DNA of 64,000 nt from Bacillota bacterium. Lineage in GTDB: Bacteria; Bacillota; Clostridia; Lachnospirales; Lachnospiraceae. The stretch spans positions 186,001-250,000 of the forward strand of contig JAEWQV010000002.1 of assembly GCA_023399055.1 (NCBI GenBank), in the 5' to 3' direction. Under the pieces are notes generated by a model, which searched no databases, was not told where the DNA came from, and saw only the letters and a program-made list of their open reading frames with translations. Shown here piece after piece: positions 25,880 to 35,399 of this stretch. Positions within the stretch are counted from its first letter, which is position 1. Every line of letters starts with the position of its first letter. Both the position numbers and the translations under genes were made by a program.

Positions 25880-26767
25880 CTAAGCTACACTAAGCGGCTG
25901 ATTAACCGCTACAACTAAGTTGACTTGGTAACCATTGATTACAATTGGAACTACTTGGAGTTCGCCATCTGTTGTTATCTTTTGATTGGAGTAATATAAG
26001 GGAGGAGTCATATCAATATGTATGTTCTCATGGCTTAATTTTGAAGCATATAAGCCATTGGAGCAGTTTATAAACTCACATACTGAATCAAAGGAGTCCT
26101 CATCCATGCTGTTAAAACTTTCTTTTGCAAAGGGGTTAGCAATTTGAAGAAGTTCATTTGCTTCACTGGATATACCAACAAAAAACTCGTGATCACCAAT
26201 CATTCTTTGTGAAGCAAGTGCTCCAAAGGAATGAACAGGGACTTTATATGCACGTTTTAAAATAACGTTACTATCAATAAAACGAACCATATTGCGGATT
26301 ACTAGACCAATACATTCATAAGCCAGTGGATCTTGCTTGTCCACAAAAATAGAAATTATACGATCAATATCACCTGTTTTTAAGGCATCCACTGCAGCGG
26401 AGGATAAATTATTATCTTTCTTAAAATCTTCAAGATAGGCTTCAATTTCCGATAGAGTTAAAATATTATGATCCGTACAGGTTTGTATAAATTGTAGATA
26501 CGGGTTACCCTGGGAATTAAGTAAGTATGTAACTTCCTCTGCTAATAAGTATCCTTTTTCTATCGCAATGTCACCAAAGCGACGGTCCATAGATTTTTGA
26601 ATATCATTAATATCATCCGCCTGCTTTGTTGTTAATAATTTTTCTGATACAGCAATTAATCCTAGCTTAACCCTGGTTTTACTCTGGAGCTCAATTAGCT
26701 CTTCAAACTGTGGTCGGGTTAGCTTGTTTTTTTCCACGAGATATTGACCAAAATATAGCCCGAACAT
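25880..26767 (-). CDS. CheX-like CheY-P phosphatase with MshEN-like N-terminus
   Basis: 295 aa from the ATG ending at 26767 (MFGLYFGQYLVEKN), which has GGAAGGAG on the minus strand; a longer form from 26791 includes that RBS. Residues 1-110 resemble the GspE/MshE N-terminal domain (two LxxxGxLxEeELxxAL-like repeats: FGQYLVEKNKLTRPQFEEL and FGDIAIEKGYLLAEEV), which in relatives can bind c-di-GMP. Residues about 130-295 are CheX-like, with the catalytic pattern E-x2-N in SVCEFINCSNGLYASKL. It should dephosphorylate the CheY encoded next to it. Confidence 0.75.
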   Translation of the reverse strand: MFGLYFGQYLVEKNKLTRPQFEELIELQSKTRVKLGLIAVSEKLLTTKQADDINDIQKSMDRRFGDIAIEKGYLLAEEVTYLLNSQGNPYLQFIQTCTDHNILTLSEIEAYLEDFKKDNNLSSAAVDALKTGDIDRIISIFVDKQDPLAYECIGLVIRNMVRFIDSNVILKRAYKVPVHSFGALASQRMIGDHEFFVGISSEANELLQIANPFAKESFNSMDEDSFDSVCEFINCSNGLYASKLSHENIHIDMTPPLYYSNQKITTDGELQVVPIVINGYQVNLVVAVNQPLSVA

Positions 26768-27141
26768 GATAGTTCTCCTTCCGTTATTCATGATTATCTC
26801 CGAGCGTTTCTATGACTTAAGAAAATCTGCCATGTTCCCCAACACATTCATTATCTCCAATTATTTCATAGAAAGTTTCTCTATAATAATATACAATAGA
26901 ATTAATAAAAAAAACAGTATTTATTTATAATTATAAGTGTATTTTCTGTTAAAATGTTTTAAAATCAAATAAAAATCCGAAATAAGGAAGAAAATAACAA
27001 ATAATAGCCAGTTTAATTAGAATTAATCAAAGGTAGAATCTAGTAAATTTAAAGTTTATATGATGACAATCCAAGGATACTATGATAAAGTAATTTTTGA
27101 ATTAAGAAATGACCGCGGTAGGCGGTGGAACGGAGTTTTTT
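26768..27141. other. Divergent intergenic region between cheX-like gene and argS
   Basis: AT-rich spacer that must hold two divergent promoters. I find no convincing -35/-10 pair with proper spacing, and no T-box: the stretch GGCGGTGGAACGG near 27121 superficially resembles the T-box core but has no stem I, no terminator and overlaps the argS RBS. Confidence 0.4.
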
Positions 27142-28911
27142 ATGAAGACAATAATAGAACTAATCAGTGATGAATTAAAACAGGCTTTTGCAGACAAAGG
27201 TTTTGATAAAAAATATGGCATGGTAACACTGTCAAATAGACCGGACTTATGTCAATATCAGTGTAATGGTGCCTTGGCTGCAGCGAAGGAATATAAAACT
27301 GCACCAATAAAAATAGCACAGGAAATTGTTGATGTATTAAAAGAAAGTACAACCTTTCAGGAAATAACAGCAATCATGCCTGGTTTCATAAACATTAAGG
27401 TAAGCGATGAATTTGTGGCAAACTTCCTTAACGAAATGAGAAGTTCAGAACAATTTGGATGCGAAAAAGAAGCGAATCCAAAGAAGATTCTCATAGATTA
27501 CGGCGGTCCTAATATTGCAAAGCCACTTCATGTTGGACATATGCGTTCTGCAGTAATTGGTGAAAGTGTAAAGCAGTTGCTTAGATTCTGTGGCAATGAA
27601 GTGATTGGTGATGTTCATTTGGGCGATTGGGGAACGCAGATGGGCTTAATTATCAATGAACTAAAGAGACGTAAACCAGAATTAGTATATTTTAATGAGG
27701 CATTTCAAGGAGAATATCCAGTGGAAGCTCCATTTACAATAACCGAGCTTGAGGAAATCTATCCTGCAGCAAGTGAATATTCCAAAGAAAATCCTGAATT
27801 TAGAGAAGAAGCAAAACAGATCACATATTTATTACAGCAAGGACATAAGGGATATACTGCTATCTGGAATCATATGATGACAGTATCTGTTACCGATGTA
27901 AAGCGTCTTTATGATATTCTAAACGTTTCCTTTGAGTTATGGAAGAAAGAAAGTGATGTACAACCTTATATTCCTGAAATGGTACAATATTTAAAAGACA
28001 ATAATTATACAAGAATTAGTGAAGGTGCTTTGGTGGTTGATGTCAAGGAAGAGACAGATACCAAAGAAGTTCCTCCCTGCATGATTTTAAAGACCGATGG
28101 AGCATCCTTATACAATACAACTGATTTGGCTACAATTGTAGAACGTATGAAGCTCTTCCAACCGGATCATATTGTCTATGTAACTGATAAACGTCAGGAA
28201 CTTTACTTTGAGACCGTATTCCGTTGTGCCAGAAAGACAAAGTTGGTTAAGGAAGACACTAAACTTACTCATATTGGTTATGGCACTATGAATGGTAAGG
28301 ATGGAAAACCGTTCAAGACCAGAGAGGGCGGAGTCATGCGTCTGGAGAACTTAATCAAGGGCGTAAATGAGGAAGTATATCGTAAGATGATGGAAAACCG
28401 TAATATGGAGGAAGCTGAAGCAAGAGAGATTGCAGCGCAAGTTGGGCTTGCTGCCTTAAAATACGGTGACTTATCCAACCAAATATCAAAAGATTATGTC
28501 TTTGATATCGATCGTTTCACCTCTTTTGAAGGGGATACCGGCCCATATATTCTCTATACTATTGTAAGAATTAAGTCCATTTTATCTAAATATGAAGAGT
28601 TAAACAAAAAGGTTGAGGACATCCAAGTAATTTTACCAGCTAGTTCAGCTAATGAACAGGCATTAATGCTTGAAGTGTCAAAGTTTAACGAAGTTATTAA
28701 ATCAGCTTATGATGAAATTGCCCCTCATAGAATCTGTGCTTACATCTATGACTTGGCAAATGCCTTCAATAGCTTTTATCATGATACCAAGATTATTGCA
28801 GAAGAAGATGCAGGTAAGCAGGCTTCTTGGATTTTATTAATTACTCTGGTGCAAAATCTGTTAGAACAATGTATTACACTGCTTGGATTCAAGGCACCAC
28901 ATAGAATGTAG
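27142..28911 (+). CDS. argS: Arginyl-tRNA synthetase
   Basis: 589 aa from ATG 27142 (MKTIIELISDEL), preceded by GGAG; the frame open from 27109 has no RBS. Class Ia synthetase. The N-terminal additional domain covers about 1-105, the HIGH-type motif is KPLHVGHMRSAVIGES, the KMSK-equivalent region is DGKPFKTREGGVMRL, and the C-terminal DALR anticodon-binding domain has YDLANAFNSFYHDTKI. It lies upstream of a DUF815 ATPase gene. Confidence 0.96.
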   Translation: MKTIIELISDELKQAFADKGFDKKYGMVTLSNRPDLCQYQCNGALAAAKEYKTAPIKIAQEIVDVLKESTTFQEITAIMPGFINIKVSDEFVANFLNEMRSSEQFGCEKEANPKKILIDYGGPNIAKPLHVGHMRSAVIGESVKQLLRFCGNEVIGDVHLGDWGTQMGLIINELKRRKPELVYFNEAFQGEYPVEAPFTITELEEIYPAASEYSKENPEFREEAKQITYLLQQGHKGYTAIWNHMMTVSVTDVKRLYDILNVSFELWKKESDVQPYIPEMVQYLKDNNYTRISEGALVVDVKEETDTKEVPPCMILKTDGASLYNTTDLATIVERMKLFQPDHIVYVTDKRQELYFETVFRCARKTKLVKEDTKLTHIGYGTMNGKDGKPFKTREGGVMRLENLIKGVNEEVYRKMMENRNMEEAEAREIAAQVGLAALKYGDLSNQISKDYVFDIDRFTSFEGDTGPYILYTIVRIKSILSKYEELNKKVEDIQVILPASSANEQALMLEVSKFNEVIKSAYDEIAPHRICAYIYDLANAFNSFYHDTKIIAEEDAGKQASWILLITLVQNLLEQCITLLGFKAPHRM

Positions 28912-29026
28912 GTAATAGTTCAGCTATGCAAGTCTTTGATTTAATATTTTGATGTAATATAAGGAAGCTTATGTTTGAACTGTTAAGAGTGTATGCTTAT
29001 TATGCATATGAGAAAGAAGGTAAGCT

Positions 29027-30352
29027 ATGTATCGCTTAATATCTCGTTTGATTATTTATAAGAATTTTGATAAGGATTGCTTGCTTCTCACTCTGGCAGA
29101 TATTATAAAAGAAGCTGATTTACTCAAGAATGAAGAGCAGCAGGGGCTGAAAAAGAAGGATGAGATTATCGACCGACTATATCAGTTCATCAACCGGTTG
29201 CTAGAATTGGCTACAAATTATGGATTTGATAAGAATCTGTGGCATAACTATTTGGCTTATCTTTTAATAACAGCAGAGAATCCTTTTAGTATTACCTGTG
29301 AAAAAGTTGGAGCGAAAGAGGGCACAGTAAATGAATTTGCAAAGAATGACTTTAAAATATTCAAGCAGTTATTTAATTACGACTTTAGTAGTTTAGAACA
29401 GGTATTAGGAGTGAATTGCTTTCGTGTTATTACTGATTACAGAGCAATGAAGAAAAGCAGCGATCGCTATAATCAAAGCGTAAGCGAAAAAGTACAAATG
29501 CTAAGTGATGAATTGCAAAAGTCAAAGGACGAACAGGAGATATTTGTACATGTTACTAACTTTTATAAGGAATACGGAGTAGGAACCTTTGGACTAAACA
29601 AAGCTTTTCGTATTCAGCGAAATAAAAGTGAGCTAACTATATTCCCGATTACAAATATGCAAGAAGTTTTACTATCCGATCTGGTGGGATATGAGTTGCA
29701 AAAGAAAAAGCTGATTGACAATACCAGAGCCTTTATTGAAGGAAAGAAAGCAAATAATGTGCTGCTTTTTGGAGATAGCGGAACAGGAAAGTCGACTTCG
29801 GTAAAGGCGATTTTGAACGAGTATTATAAGGATGGACTTCGAATGATTGAGCTGTTCAAACATCAATTTGAAGATTTATCAACAGTTATTGCAACCATTA
29901 AAAACCGCAATTATAAATTCATTATTTATATGGACGATTTATCCTTTGAAGAGTTTGAAATAGAATATAAATATTTAAAAGCTGTTATAGAAGGTGGTCT
30001 GGAGACGAAACCTGACAATGTACTTATTTATGCAACCTCTAATAGAAGACATTTAATTCGAGAAACCTGGTCAGATCGCTCTGATATGGAGGTTACGGAG
30101 GAATTACATCGTTCAGACACTATGCAGGAAAAGCTATCCCTTGTAGCACGGTTTGGCATAACAATTAATTATTCTGCACCCGCCCGGAAAGAGTTTATGA
30201 ATATTGTAAAAGTTCTGGCTGAACGACAAGGTAGCATTCATTTATCACAGGAAGATTTGCTTGCGATGGCGAACAGATGGGAACTATCCCATGGTGGTAT
30301 GTCTGGAAGGACAGCACAGCAGTTTATTACCTATTTATCAGGACAAAGTTAA
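29027..30352 (+). CDS. DUF815 AAA+ ATPase
   Basis: 441 aa. The N-terminal 190 residues are helical and variable; the AAA+ core follows, with Walker A GDSGTGKST (about residues 249-257), Walker B FIIYMDDLSFEEFE and a sensor region IYATSNRRHLIRETWSDR. This is the DUF815 family, whose biological role is not settled. There is no signal peptide. It lies 55 bp upstream of the Nudix-like gene, so they may be co-transcribed with the pyrimidine genes. Confidence 0.85.
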   Translation: MYRLISRLIIYKNFDKDCLLLTLADIIKEADLLKNEEQQGLKKKDEIIDRLYQFINRLLELATNYGFDKNLWHNYLAYLLITAENPFSITCEKVGAKEGTVNEFAKNDFKIFKQLFNYDFSSLEQVLGVNCFRVITDYRAMKKSSDRYNQSVSEKVQMLSDELQKSKDEQEIFVHVTNFYKEYGVGTFGLNKAFRIQRNKSELTIFPITNMQEVLLSDLVGYELQKKKLIDNTRAFIEGKKANNVLLFGDSGTGKSTSVKAILNEYYKDGLRMIELFKHQFEDLSTVIATIKNRNYKFIIYMDDLSFEEFEIEYKYLKAVIEGGLETKPDNVLIYATSNRRHLIRETWSDRSDMEVTEELHRSDTMQEKLSLVARFGITINYSAPARKEFMNIVKVLAERQGSIHLSQEDLLAMANRWELSHGGMSGRTAQQFITYLSGQS

Positions 30353-30406
30353 ATTGTGATTTGCATATTTTAATTAAAATGCCAAAATGGCAACAGGAGG
30401 TGTACA

Positions 30407-30799
30407 ATGGATAAATACAGAATTCTGGTTAAGGGAGTAGTTCAATACGAGGAAAAATTCTTAACAGTTTGCAAATGGTTTGATGATCGTGTTTCGGAAC
30501 CCTATCAGTGGGGATTTATTGATGGAGCTATAGAGTTTGGCGAAGAGCCGGAAAAGGCTGTATTAAGATTAATAACCGAACAGACTGGATTACCAGCAAC
30601 TTTAGATCGAATCCTATATACTTGGTCCTTTATGACCGGTGATGTATTTAATATAGGGATTAGCTTTCTTTGCAGAGTTACATTTGATGAAGTGGTTTTA
30701 TCAGAGGAGCTTGTTGATAGCAGATGGCTGTATAAGGAAGAACTGGAAGGAACCATTGATCGTAGAATTCTAGATGATCTGGAAGAAGCGCAATTGTAA
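30407..30799 (+). CDS. Nudix-fold protein with degenerate Nudix box
   Basis: 130 aa, the right size for a single Nudix domain. The Nudix box is recognisable as G-x5-E-x7-R..(I)xE.xG(L) in GAIEFGE then RLITEQTGL, but REUxEE is changed: the first Glu is Leu and the last Glu is Gln. Two of the metal-binding acids are therefore missing, which makes hydrolase activity doubtful; a binding or regulatory role is possible. RBS AGGAGG. It is 17 bp upstream of pyrC. Confidence 0.75.
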   Translation: MDKYRILVKGVVQYEEKFLTVCKWFDDRVSEPYQWGFIDGAIEFGEEPEKAVLRLITEQTGLPATLDRILYTWSFMTGDVFNIGISFLCRVTFDEVVLSEELVDSRWLYKEELEGTIDRRILDDLEEAQL

Positions 30800-30816
30800 T
30801 TTATAAGGAGAGACAG

Positions 30817-32130
30817 ATGTTTACCTTAATTAAAAACGGATATGTAATTGACCCTTTGTCAAGTCGTGAGGGACTATTTGATGTGTTAATTGAAAATGAT
30901 AGAGTCATCAAAGTAGCAAAGGAAATTGAACTTACAAATCTATCAAAAAGAGCAGAGAAAGAGGAAAAGCAGCTGCAAGTGATTGATGCTACTGGAAAAT
31001 ATGTTTTCCCTGGTTTTATAGATTTGCATGTTCACCTTAGGGAGCCAGGATATGAGTATAAAGAAACCATAGCTACTGGTGCAAGGGCAGCAGCTGCAGG
31101 AGGATATACTTCGATTTGTCCTATGCCAAATACCAATCCGGCCACCGATCATGCAGACATTGTTCATATGGTATTAGCAAAATCGAAACAGGAAGCTGTT
31201 GTGAATATTCTACCGGTGGGTGCTATTACATTAGGACAGATTGGTAAAGAACTAGTTGATATCCCAAAACTCAAAGAAGCAGGTATCATTGCTCTAAGCG
31301 AAGATGGAAAGTCCGTTATGGATACCGCGTTATATGCAGAGGTTATGAGGCAAGCGGCGCAGCATCACTTACCGGTATTCGCACACTGTGAAGATAAAAG
31401 CCTGGTGGGTAAAGGCGTAATTAATGCGGGAAATAAGGCAGAGGAGTTTTCCCTTCCTGGAATTAGTAATGCGGTCGAGGATATAATTACAGCACGTGAT
31501 ATCCTGTTAGCGAAAGAAGCTGGTGCACAATTACACCTCTGTCACATATCAACAGAAGATAGTGCTAAAATGCTTGCTATAGCCAAGTCCGAAGGCATTT
31601 CTGTTACTGGTGAAGTCTGCCCTCATCATTTTGTGCTAACCGACGAAGATATCCCATCGGATGATGCAAATTATAAAATGAATCCGCCGCTTCGTAAGGC
31701 TAGTGATGTTTTAGCGTTGAAGGAAGCATTAAAAAATGGTGTAATTGATGTGATTGCCACAGATCATGCTCCTCATTCCGAGGAAGAGAAATCAAAATCC
31801 TTCTTAGGTGCGCCATTTGGAATTACAGGTTCAGAAACAGCTTTTGCACTTACGTATACAGAACTTGTTCAGAAAGGCTGGCTGACTATAACACAGCTGG
31901 TGGAGAAAATGTCTGTTAATCCTGCTAAAGTTCTTAAGTATGACCGAGGATGTATTGGTGAAGGTAAAGTAGCTGATCTTGTAATTGTTAATCTGGAGGA
32001 AGAATATATAATTGATAAGAATAGATCTTATTCAAAAGGAAGAAATACACCGTTCCATGGAAAAAAAGTATTTGGACGAATAGAATGTACTTTTGTTGCA
32101 GGTAAACAGGTTTATCACTATACAAGATAA
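30817..32130 (+). CDS. pyrC: Dihydroorotase
   Basis: 437 aa, class I (multifunctional type) dihydroorotase. Metal ligands: DLHVHLREPGYEYKET near residue 67, HCEDKSL, HLCHIST, and the catalytic Asp in ATDHAPHSEEEK. It closes carbamoyl-aspartate to dihydroorotate, the third step of UMP synthesis. It is followed by pyrF and lepB on the same strand; pyrK, pyrD and pyrE follow 3-5 kb on. Confidence 0.95.
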   Translation: MFTLIKNGYVIDPLSSREGLFDVLIENDRVIKVAKEIELTNLSKRAEKEEKQLQVIDATGKYVFPGFIDLHVHLREPGYEYKETIATGARAAAAGGYTSICPMPNTNPATDHADIVHMVLAKSKQEAVVNILPVGAITLGQIGKELVDIPKLKEAGIIALSEDGKSVMDTALYAEVMRQAAQHHLPVFAHCEDKSLVGKGVINAGNKAEEFSLPGISNAVEDIITARDILLAKEAGAQLHLCHISTEDSAKMLAIAKSEGISVTGEVCPHHFVLTDEDIPSDDANYKMNPPLRKASDVLALKEALKNGVIDVIATDHAPHSEEEKSKSFLGAPFGITGSETAFALTYTELVQKGWLTITQLVEKMSVNPAKVLKYDRGCIGEGKVADLVIVNLEEEYIIDKNRSYSKGRNTPFHGKKVFGRIECTFVAGKQVYHYTR

Positions 32131-32227
32131 AGAAACCGTGTAAGTAAATTAAAAAAGAAACTTCGTTTGTTGAAGTGTATTTCAATTTAATAGGCTAATG
32201 AGCAAAATGACTTAAGGGAGGAACGAT

Positions 32228-33166
32228 ATGATAAACAAACTGATTGAGAAAATTGAGCAATTAAGTGCCCCGATTGTAGTTGGGTTAGATCCAATGCTGG
32301 ATTACATTCCAAAACATCTTCTTGCAAAAGCTTACAGTGACAAGGGCGAGAATTTAGAAGGTATAGCAGAAGCAGTATGGCAATACAACAAAGGCATCGT
32401 TGATGCTACCTTTGATCTTATACCAGCGGTTAAACCACAGATTGCTATGTATGAGCAGTTTGGTATCGAAGGCTTAAAAGTATTCCGCAAAACAGTGGAA
32501 TATTGCAAGCAGAAGGACTTAGTTGTTATTGGAGATATCAAAAGAGGCGATATCGGTTCTACCTCTACAGCATATGCAACAGGTCATCTGGGAAAAGTCT
32601 TGATTGGTGAGAAGGCATATCGTGGTTTTGATGAAGATTTTATTACAGTAAATCCATATCTTGGTTCGGATGGTGTACTTCCCTTTGTAGATGTATGTAA
32701 GGAAGAGAAAAAAGGCCTGTTCCTTTTGGTTAAGACCTCCAACCCCTCCAGTGGTGAGTTTCAAGATCAGCTGATTAACGGAAAACCTCTATATGAATTA
32801 GTAGGCAAGAAAGTGGCAGAATGGGGCGAGCTCCATATGGGAGATTCCTATAGTTATATTGGAGCAGTTGTAGGTGCTACGTATCCAGAGTGTGGTAAGG
32901 TATTAAGAGCACTTATGCCAAAGACTTACTTCCTGGTTCCTGCTTATGGTGCGCAAGGAGGTAAAGGTGAAGATTTAGCTCCTTATTTTAACAAAGATGG
33001 CTTAGGAGCGATTGTAAGTTCCTCCAGAGGAATTATAGCTGCTTACAAGTTAAAGGGTTATGAGAAGTTTGGTGAAGCAGCATATGCAGATGCTTCAAGA
33101 CAGGCAGTTATAGATATGAGAGAAGATTTGGTGCAGGCTTGGAGCTCTGCGAAAAATATATTTTAA
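32228..33166 (+). CDS. pyrF: Orotidine-5'-phosphate decarboxylase, type 2
   Basis: 312 aa, the longer 'type 2' (mycobacterial-like) OMP decarboxylase found in many Clostridia. The catalytic Asp-Lys-Asp network is in VVIGDIKRGDIGSTSTAYA. It releases CO2 from OMP to give UMP, the last step of the pathway. RBS GGGAGG. It ends 20 bp before lepB. Confidence 0.95.
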   Translation: MINKLIEKIEQLSAPIVVGLDPMLDYIPKHLLAKAYSDKGENLEGIAEAVWQYNKGIVDATFDLIPAVKPQIAMYEQFGIEGLKVFRKTVEYCKQKDLVVIGDIKRGDIGSTSTAYATGHLGKVLIGEKAYRGFDEDFITVNPYLGSDGVLPFVDVCKEEKKGLFLLVKTSNPSSGEFQDQLINGKPLYELVGKKVAEWGELHMGDSYSYIGAVVGATYPECGKVLRALMPKTYFLVPAYGAQGGKGEDLAPYFNKDGLGAIVSSSRGIIAAYKLKGYEKFGEAAYADASRQAVIDMREDLVQAWSSAKNIF

Positions 33167-33185
33167 TCATAAACGGAGGAACTAA

Positions 33186-33785
33186 ATGAAGGATAAGTCA
33201 AAACTTTTTAAAGAGATCAGAAGTTGGGTTCTTATAATTCTTGGCTCATTTATTTTGGCATTTTTTATTAATTCAGAGGTTTTAGCTAAGGTGGTAGTTG
33301 AACACGGATCAATGGAAAATACATTGTTTGCAAATCAGCAGTTACTGGTGAATGAGTTCAGTTATCATTTTACACAACCGAAAAAAGGAGACATTATTAT
33401 TTTCTTCCCGGAGGAGGAAAAGGGTAATATTCTTGTAAGATTCGATCGTTATCTGGATGGTATTAAAGAGATGTTCACCAAAAAATCGGAACATGCCAGA
33501 TATGTAAAAAGAGTAATTGGTGTTGAAGGTGATGTGATTGATATCAAAGATGGTTATGTCTTTGTAAATGATGAAAAGATTGATGAGCCATATACCAATG
33601 GCTTGACAGAGCCAAAAGGATATGAATTGCCTTGTACTGTAGGCAAGGACGAATTATTTGTTATGGGTGACCATCGAACTGTTAGCGAAGATAGTAGAGC
33701 TTTTGGACCAATTAGTTTGGATCAGGTAATAGGAAGAGCTTTTTATCGTGTCTATCCGTTTGGGGAAATGGGGCGGATTCAATAA
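33186..33785 (+). CDS. lepB: Signal peptidase I
   Basis: 199 aa. One N-terminal transmembrane helix (about 12-33), the catalytic Ser in HGSMENTL (the common form is SMxPTL), the Lys of the dyad in ARYVKRVIGVEGD, and the box D/E region FVMGDHRTVSEDSRAFGPI. The enzyme cleaves signal peptides outside the membrane. It is 20 bp after pyrF with RBS GGAGG, so it is likely in the same transcript. A foldback element begins just after its stop. Confidence 0.93.
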   Translation: MKDKSKLFKEIRSWVLIILGSFILAFFINSEVLAKVVVEHGSMENTLFANQQLLVNEFSYHFTQPKKGDIIIFFPEEEKGNILVRFDRYLDGIKEMFTKKSEHARYVKRVIGVEGDVIDIKDGYVFVNDEKIDEPYTNGLTEPKGYELPCTVGKDELFVMGDHRTVSEDSRAFGPISLDQVIGRAFYRVYPFGEMGRIQ

Positions 33786-33800
33786 AGAGTTGTTAACAAA

Positions 33801-33967
33801 GGGACGAAAGAATGGGTAACCACTTCCCCCACACACAGATTGAAAGACAGATTGCTGAATTTGTTATGTCCCTATCGAACATGAATGTTCGCTATTGCCA
33901 TAACAAATTCAGCAATCTGTCCTTCAAACAGTGCATTATGGGGAAGTGATTACCCATTCTTTCTGCC
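33801..33967 (+). repeat. Foldback element, copy 2 (candidate structured RNA)
   Basis: Same length and architecture as 12541-12707. Outer stem: GAAAGAATGGGTAA (33806-33819) with TTACCCATTCTTTC (33950-33963). Second stem: CACTTCCCC (33821-33829) with GGGGAAGTG (33940-33948). Main stem: 33842-33868 with 33899-33925, 26 of 27 pairs. Apical hairpin: GAACAT/ATGTTC (33877-33890). The boxes CACACACAGATTGA and CAAACAGTGCATTA are unchanged relative to copy 1. Confidence 0.8.
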
Positions 33968-33989
33968 ATTGTAAATATTACGAAATAAA

Positions 33990-34031
33990 TTAATCAAAAA
34001 AGTTTAATCAAAAGAGTTTAATCAAAAGAAC
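33990..34031 (+). repeat. Three tandem 14-bp repeats
   Basis: The unit TTAATCAAAAGAGT occurs at 33990-34003, 34004-34017 and 34018-34031 with 1-3 changes. It lies directly between foldback copy 2 and the ppiB terminator. Confidence 0.75.
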
Positions 34032-34063
34032 TTAAGATGATTTTTAATATTTCCTATAAAATA

Positions 34064-34138
34064 AATGAGCTATTCTTATATTTATCTATCATAGTGCATG
34101 TTACTGCACAGCTGATTGAGGTTTAAGAATAGCTCATT
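34064..34138. terminator. Bidirectional hairpin between lepB and ppiB
   Basis: AATGAGCTATTCTTA (34064-34078) and TAAGAATAGCTCATT (34124-34138) form a perfect 15-bp stem. The 45-nt loop holds a smaller hairpin (GTGCA/TGCAC). T-rich tracts on both sides suit convergent transcripts. Confidence 0.7.
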
Positions 34139-34181
34139 GTTTATTATATATTTAAGTCTTAATGTTAATAGTTAATTATCA

Positions 34182-34706
34182 TTAGCATTTTTCAGGTTCG
34201 CTATATTCTACGCCGAAGGTATCTACGGTTAGCTTCTTCATAATTTGTGGTTCTAATGGAGCGTCTGAATAATCGGTCTTTAACTCAGCAATCTTGTTTA
34301 CGAACTCTAAACCTTCAATTACTTTACCAAAGGAAGCGTAAGAACCATCTAAGTGAGGAGAATCTTTATGCATAATAAAGAACTGAGAGCCAGCGGAATC
34401 TGGACGTTGAGATCTTGCCATGGAAAGAACACCAGCGGTATGTTTTAAAGTGTTAGGGAAATTATTATAGGAGAATTCGCCTTTAATTGAATAGCCAGGG
34501 CCACCCATGCCAGTGCCTTCTGGATCACCACCTTGTATCATAAAGCCACGAATTACGCGGTGAAATTTAAGACCATCATAAAACCCCTTATTTACTAAGG
34601 ATATAAAATTTTTAACAGTGTTAGGGGCTAATTCAGGATATAATTCGATTTTAATGATATCACCACTTTGTAGCTCCATTGTTACGATAGGGTTAGTATT
34701 ATTCAT
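34182..34706 (-). CDS. ppiB: Peptidyl-prolyl cis-trans isomerase, cyclophilin type
   Basis: 174 aa, cytoplasmic cyclophilin. Seen: FHRVIRGFMIQGGDPEGTGMGGPGY with the catalytic Arg and Gln, GVLSMARSQRPDSAGSQFFI, and HLDGSYASFGKVIEGLEFV. It speeds proline isomerisation in folding. It has its own divergent control region towards yjbQ and a hairpin terminator downstream. Confidence 0.93.
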   Translation of the reverse strand: MNNTNPIVTMELQSGDIIKIELYPELAPNTVKNFISLVNKGFYDGLKFHRVIRGFMIQGGDPEGTGMGGPGYSIKGEFSYNNFPNTLKHTAGVLSMARSQRPDSAGSQFFIMHKDSPHLDGSYASFGKVIEGLEFVNKIAELKTDYSDAPLEPQIMKKLTVDTFGVEYSEPEKC

Positions 34707-34994
34707 TTTCTTTCAATCCTCTCTTAATTAACATTTACCATTTAAAATTTACTCTTACTATAATACAATGAACTGTAGTAATTAATACTAATTAATTCAT
34801 TTGTCCGTTGGTAAATATAACATAGCCATAGCATTGTGTCAAGGTAACGAAATTATTTAACAGTTCAGCCATACAATTTTATTAGGGATCACTATTCCAG
34901 ATATTGCAATAATAGTATAAAAATATTAGACTAAAAATGAGGGCACGCATATCACATCGTTCATAATAATAATAGATGAAAGGAGATTATGCAG

Positions 34995-35399
34995 ATGAGT
35001 GAGGTTTTTACTTTTGGAGTAAGGTCGGGCCATCAACGAGCAATGATTGACATTACAAAAGAGATTCAAAGCAAGGTGAAAGAAAGCGGTGTAAAGAATG
35101 GAATTTGTGTAATATTTGTTCCTCATACCACTGCAGGTATCACAATTAATGAGAATACTGATCCGGATGTTGTAAAGGATTTTCTAACAGCAATATCCAA
35201 ATTAGTGCCTGAATCAGATTCTTACCATCATCTGGAGGGGATTTCATCAGCACATGTGAAATCGAGTTTGGTTAATGCATCGCAGACTGTAATAATAGAA
35301 GATGGAAGGCTATTACTTGGTACGTGGCAAGGTATTTATTTTATAGATTTTGACGGACCAAGAATACGAAAAGTTTATGTTAAAATTATAGAAGGATAA
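34995..35399 (+). CDS. YjbQ/UPF0047 family protein
   Basis: 134 aa from ATG 34995; AGGAG (34981-34985) is nine bases from it but only three from the alternative ATG 34989. Conserved family motifs are present: VPHTTAGITINENTDPDV (His and Asn in the metal site), HHLEGISSAHVKSSLVN and LGTWQGIYFIDFDGPR. Some relatives have weak thiamine-phosphate synthase activity; the true role is unsettled. It lies between ppiB and the pyrKDE genes without obvious functional link. Confidence 0.88.
   Translation: MSEVFTFGVRSGHQRAMIDITKEIQSKVKESGVKNGICVIFVPHTTAGITINENTDPDVVKDFLTAISKLVPESDSYHHLEGISSAHVKSSLVNASQTVIIEDGRLLLGTWQGIYFIDFDGPRIRKVYVKIIEG

Noticed and set aside
27109..27141. T-box core for argS (GGCGGTGGAACGG)
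   Set aside because: No stem I, specifier loop or terminator, and the sequence overlaps the RBS region of argS.
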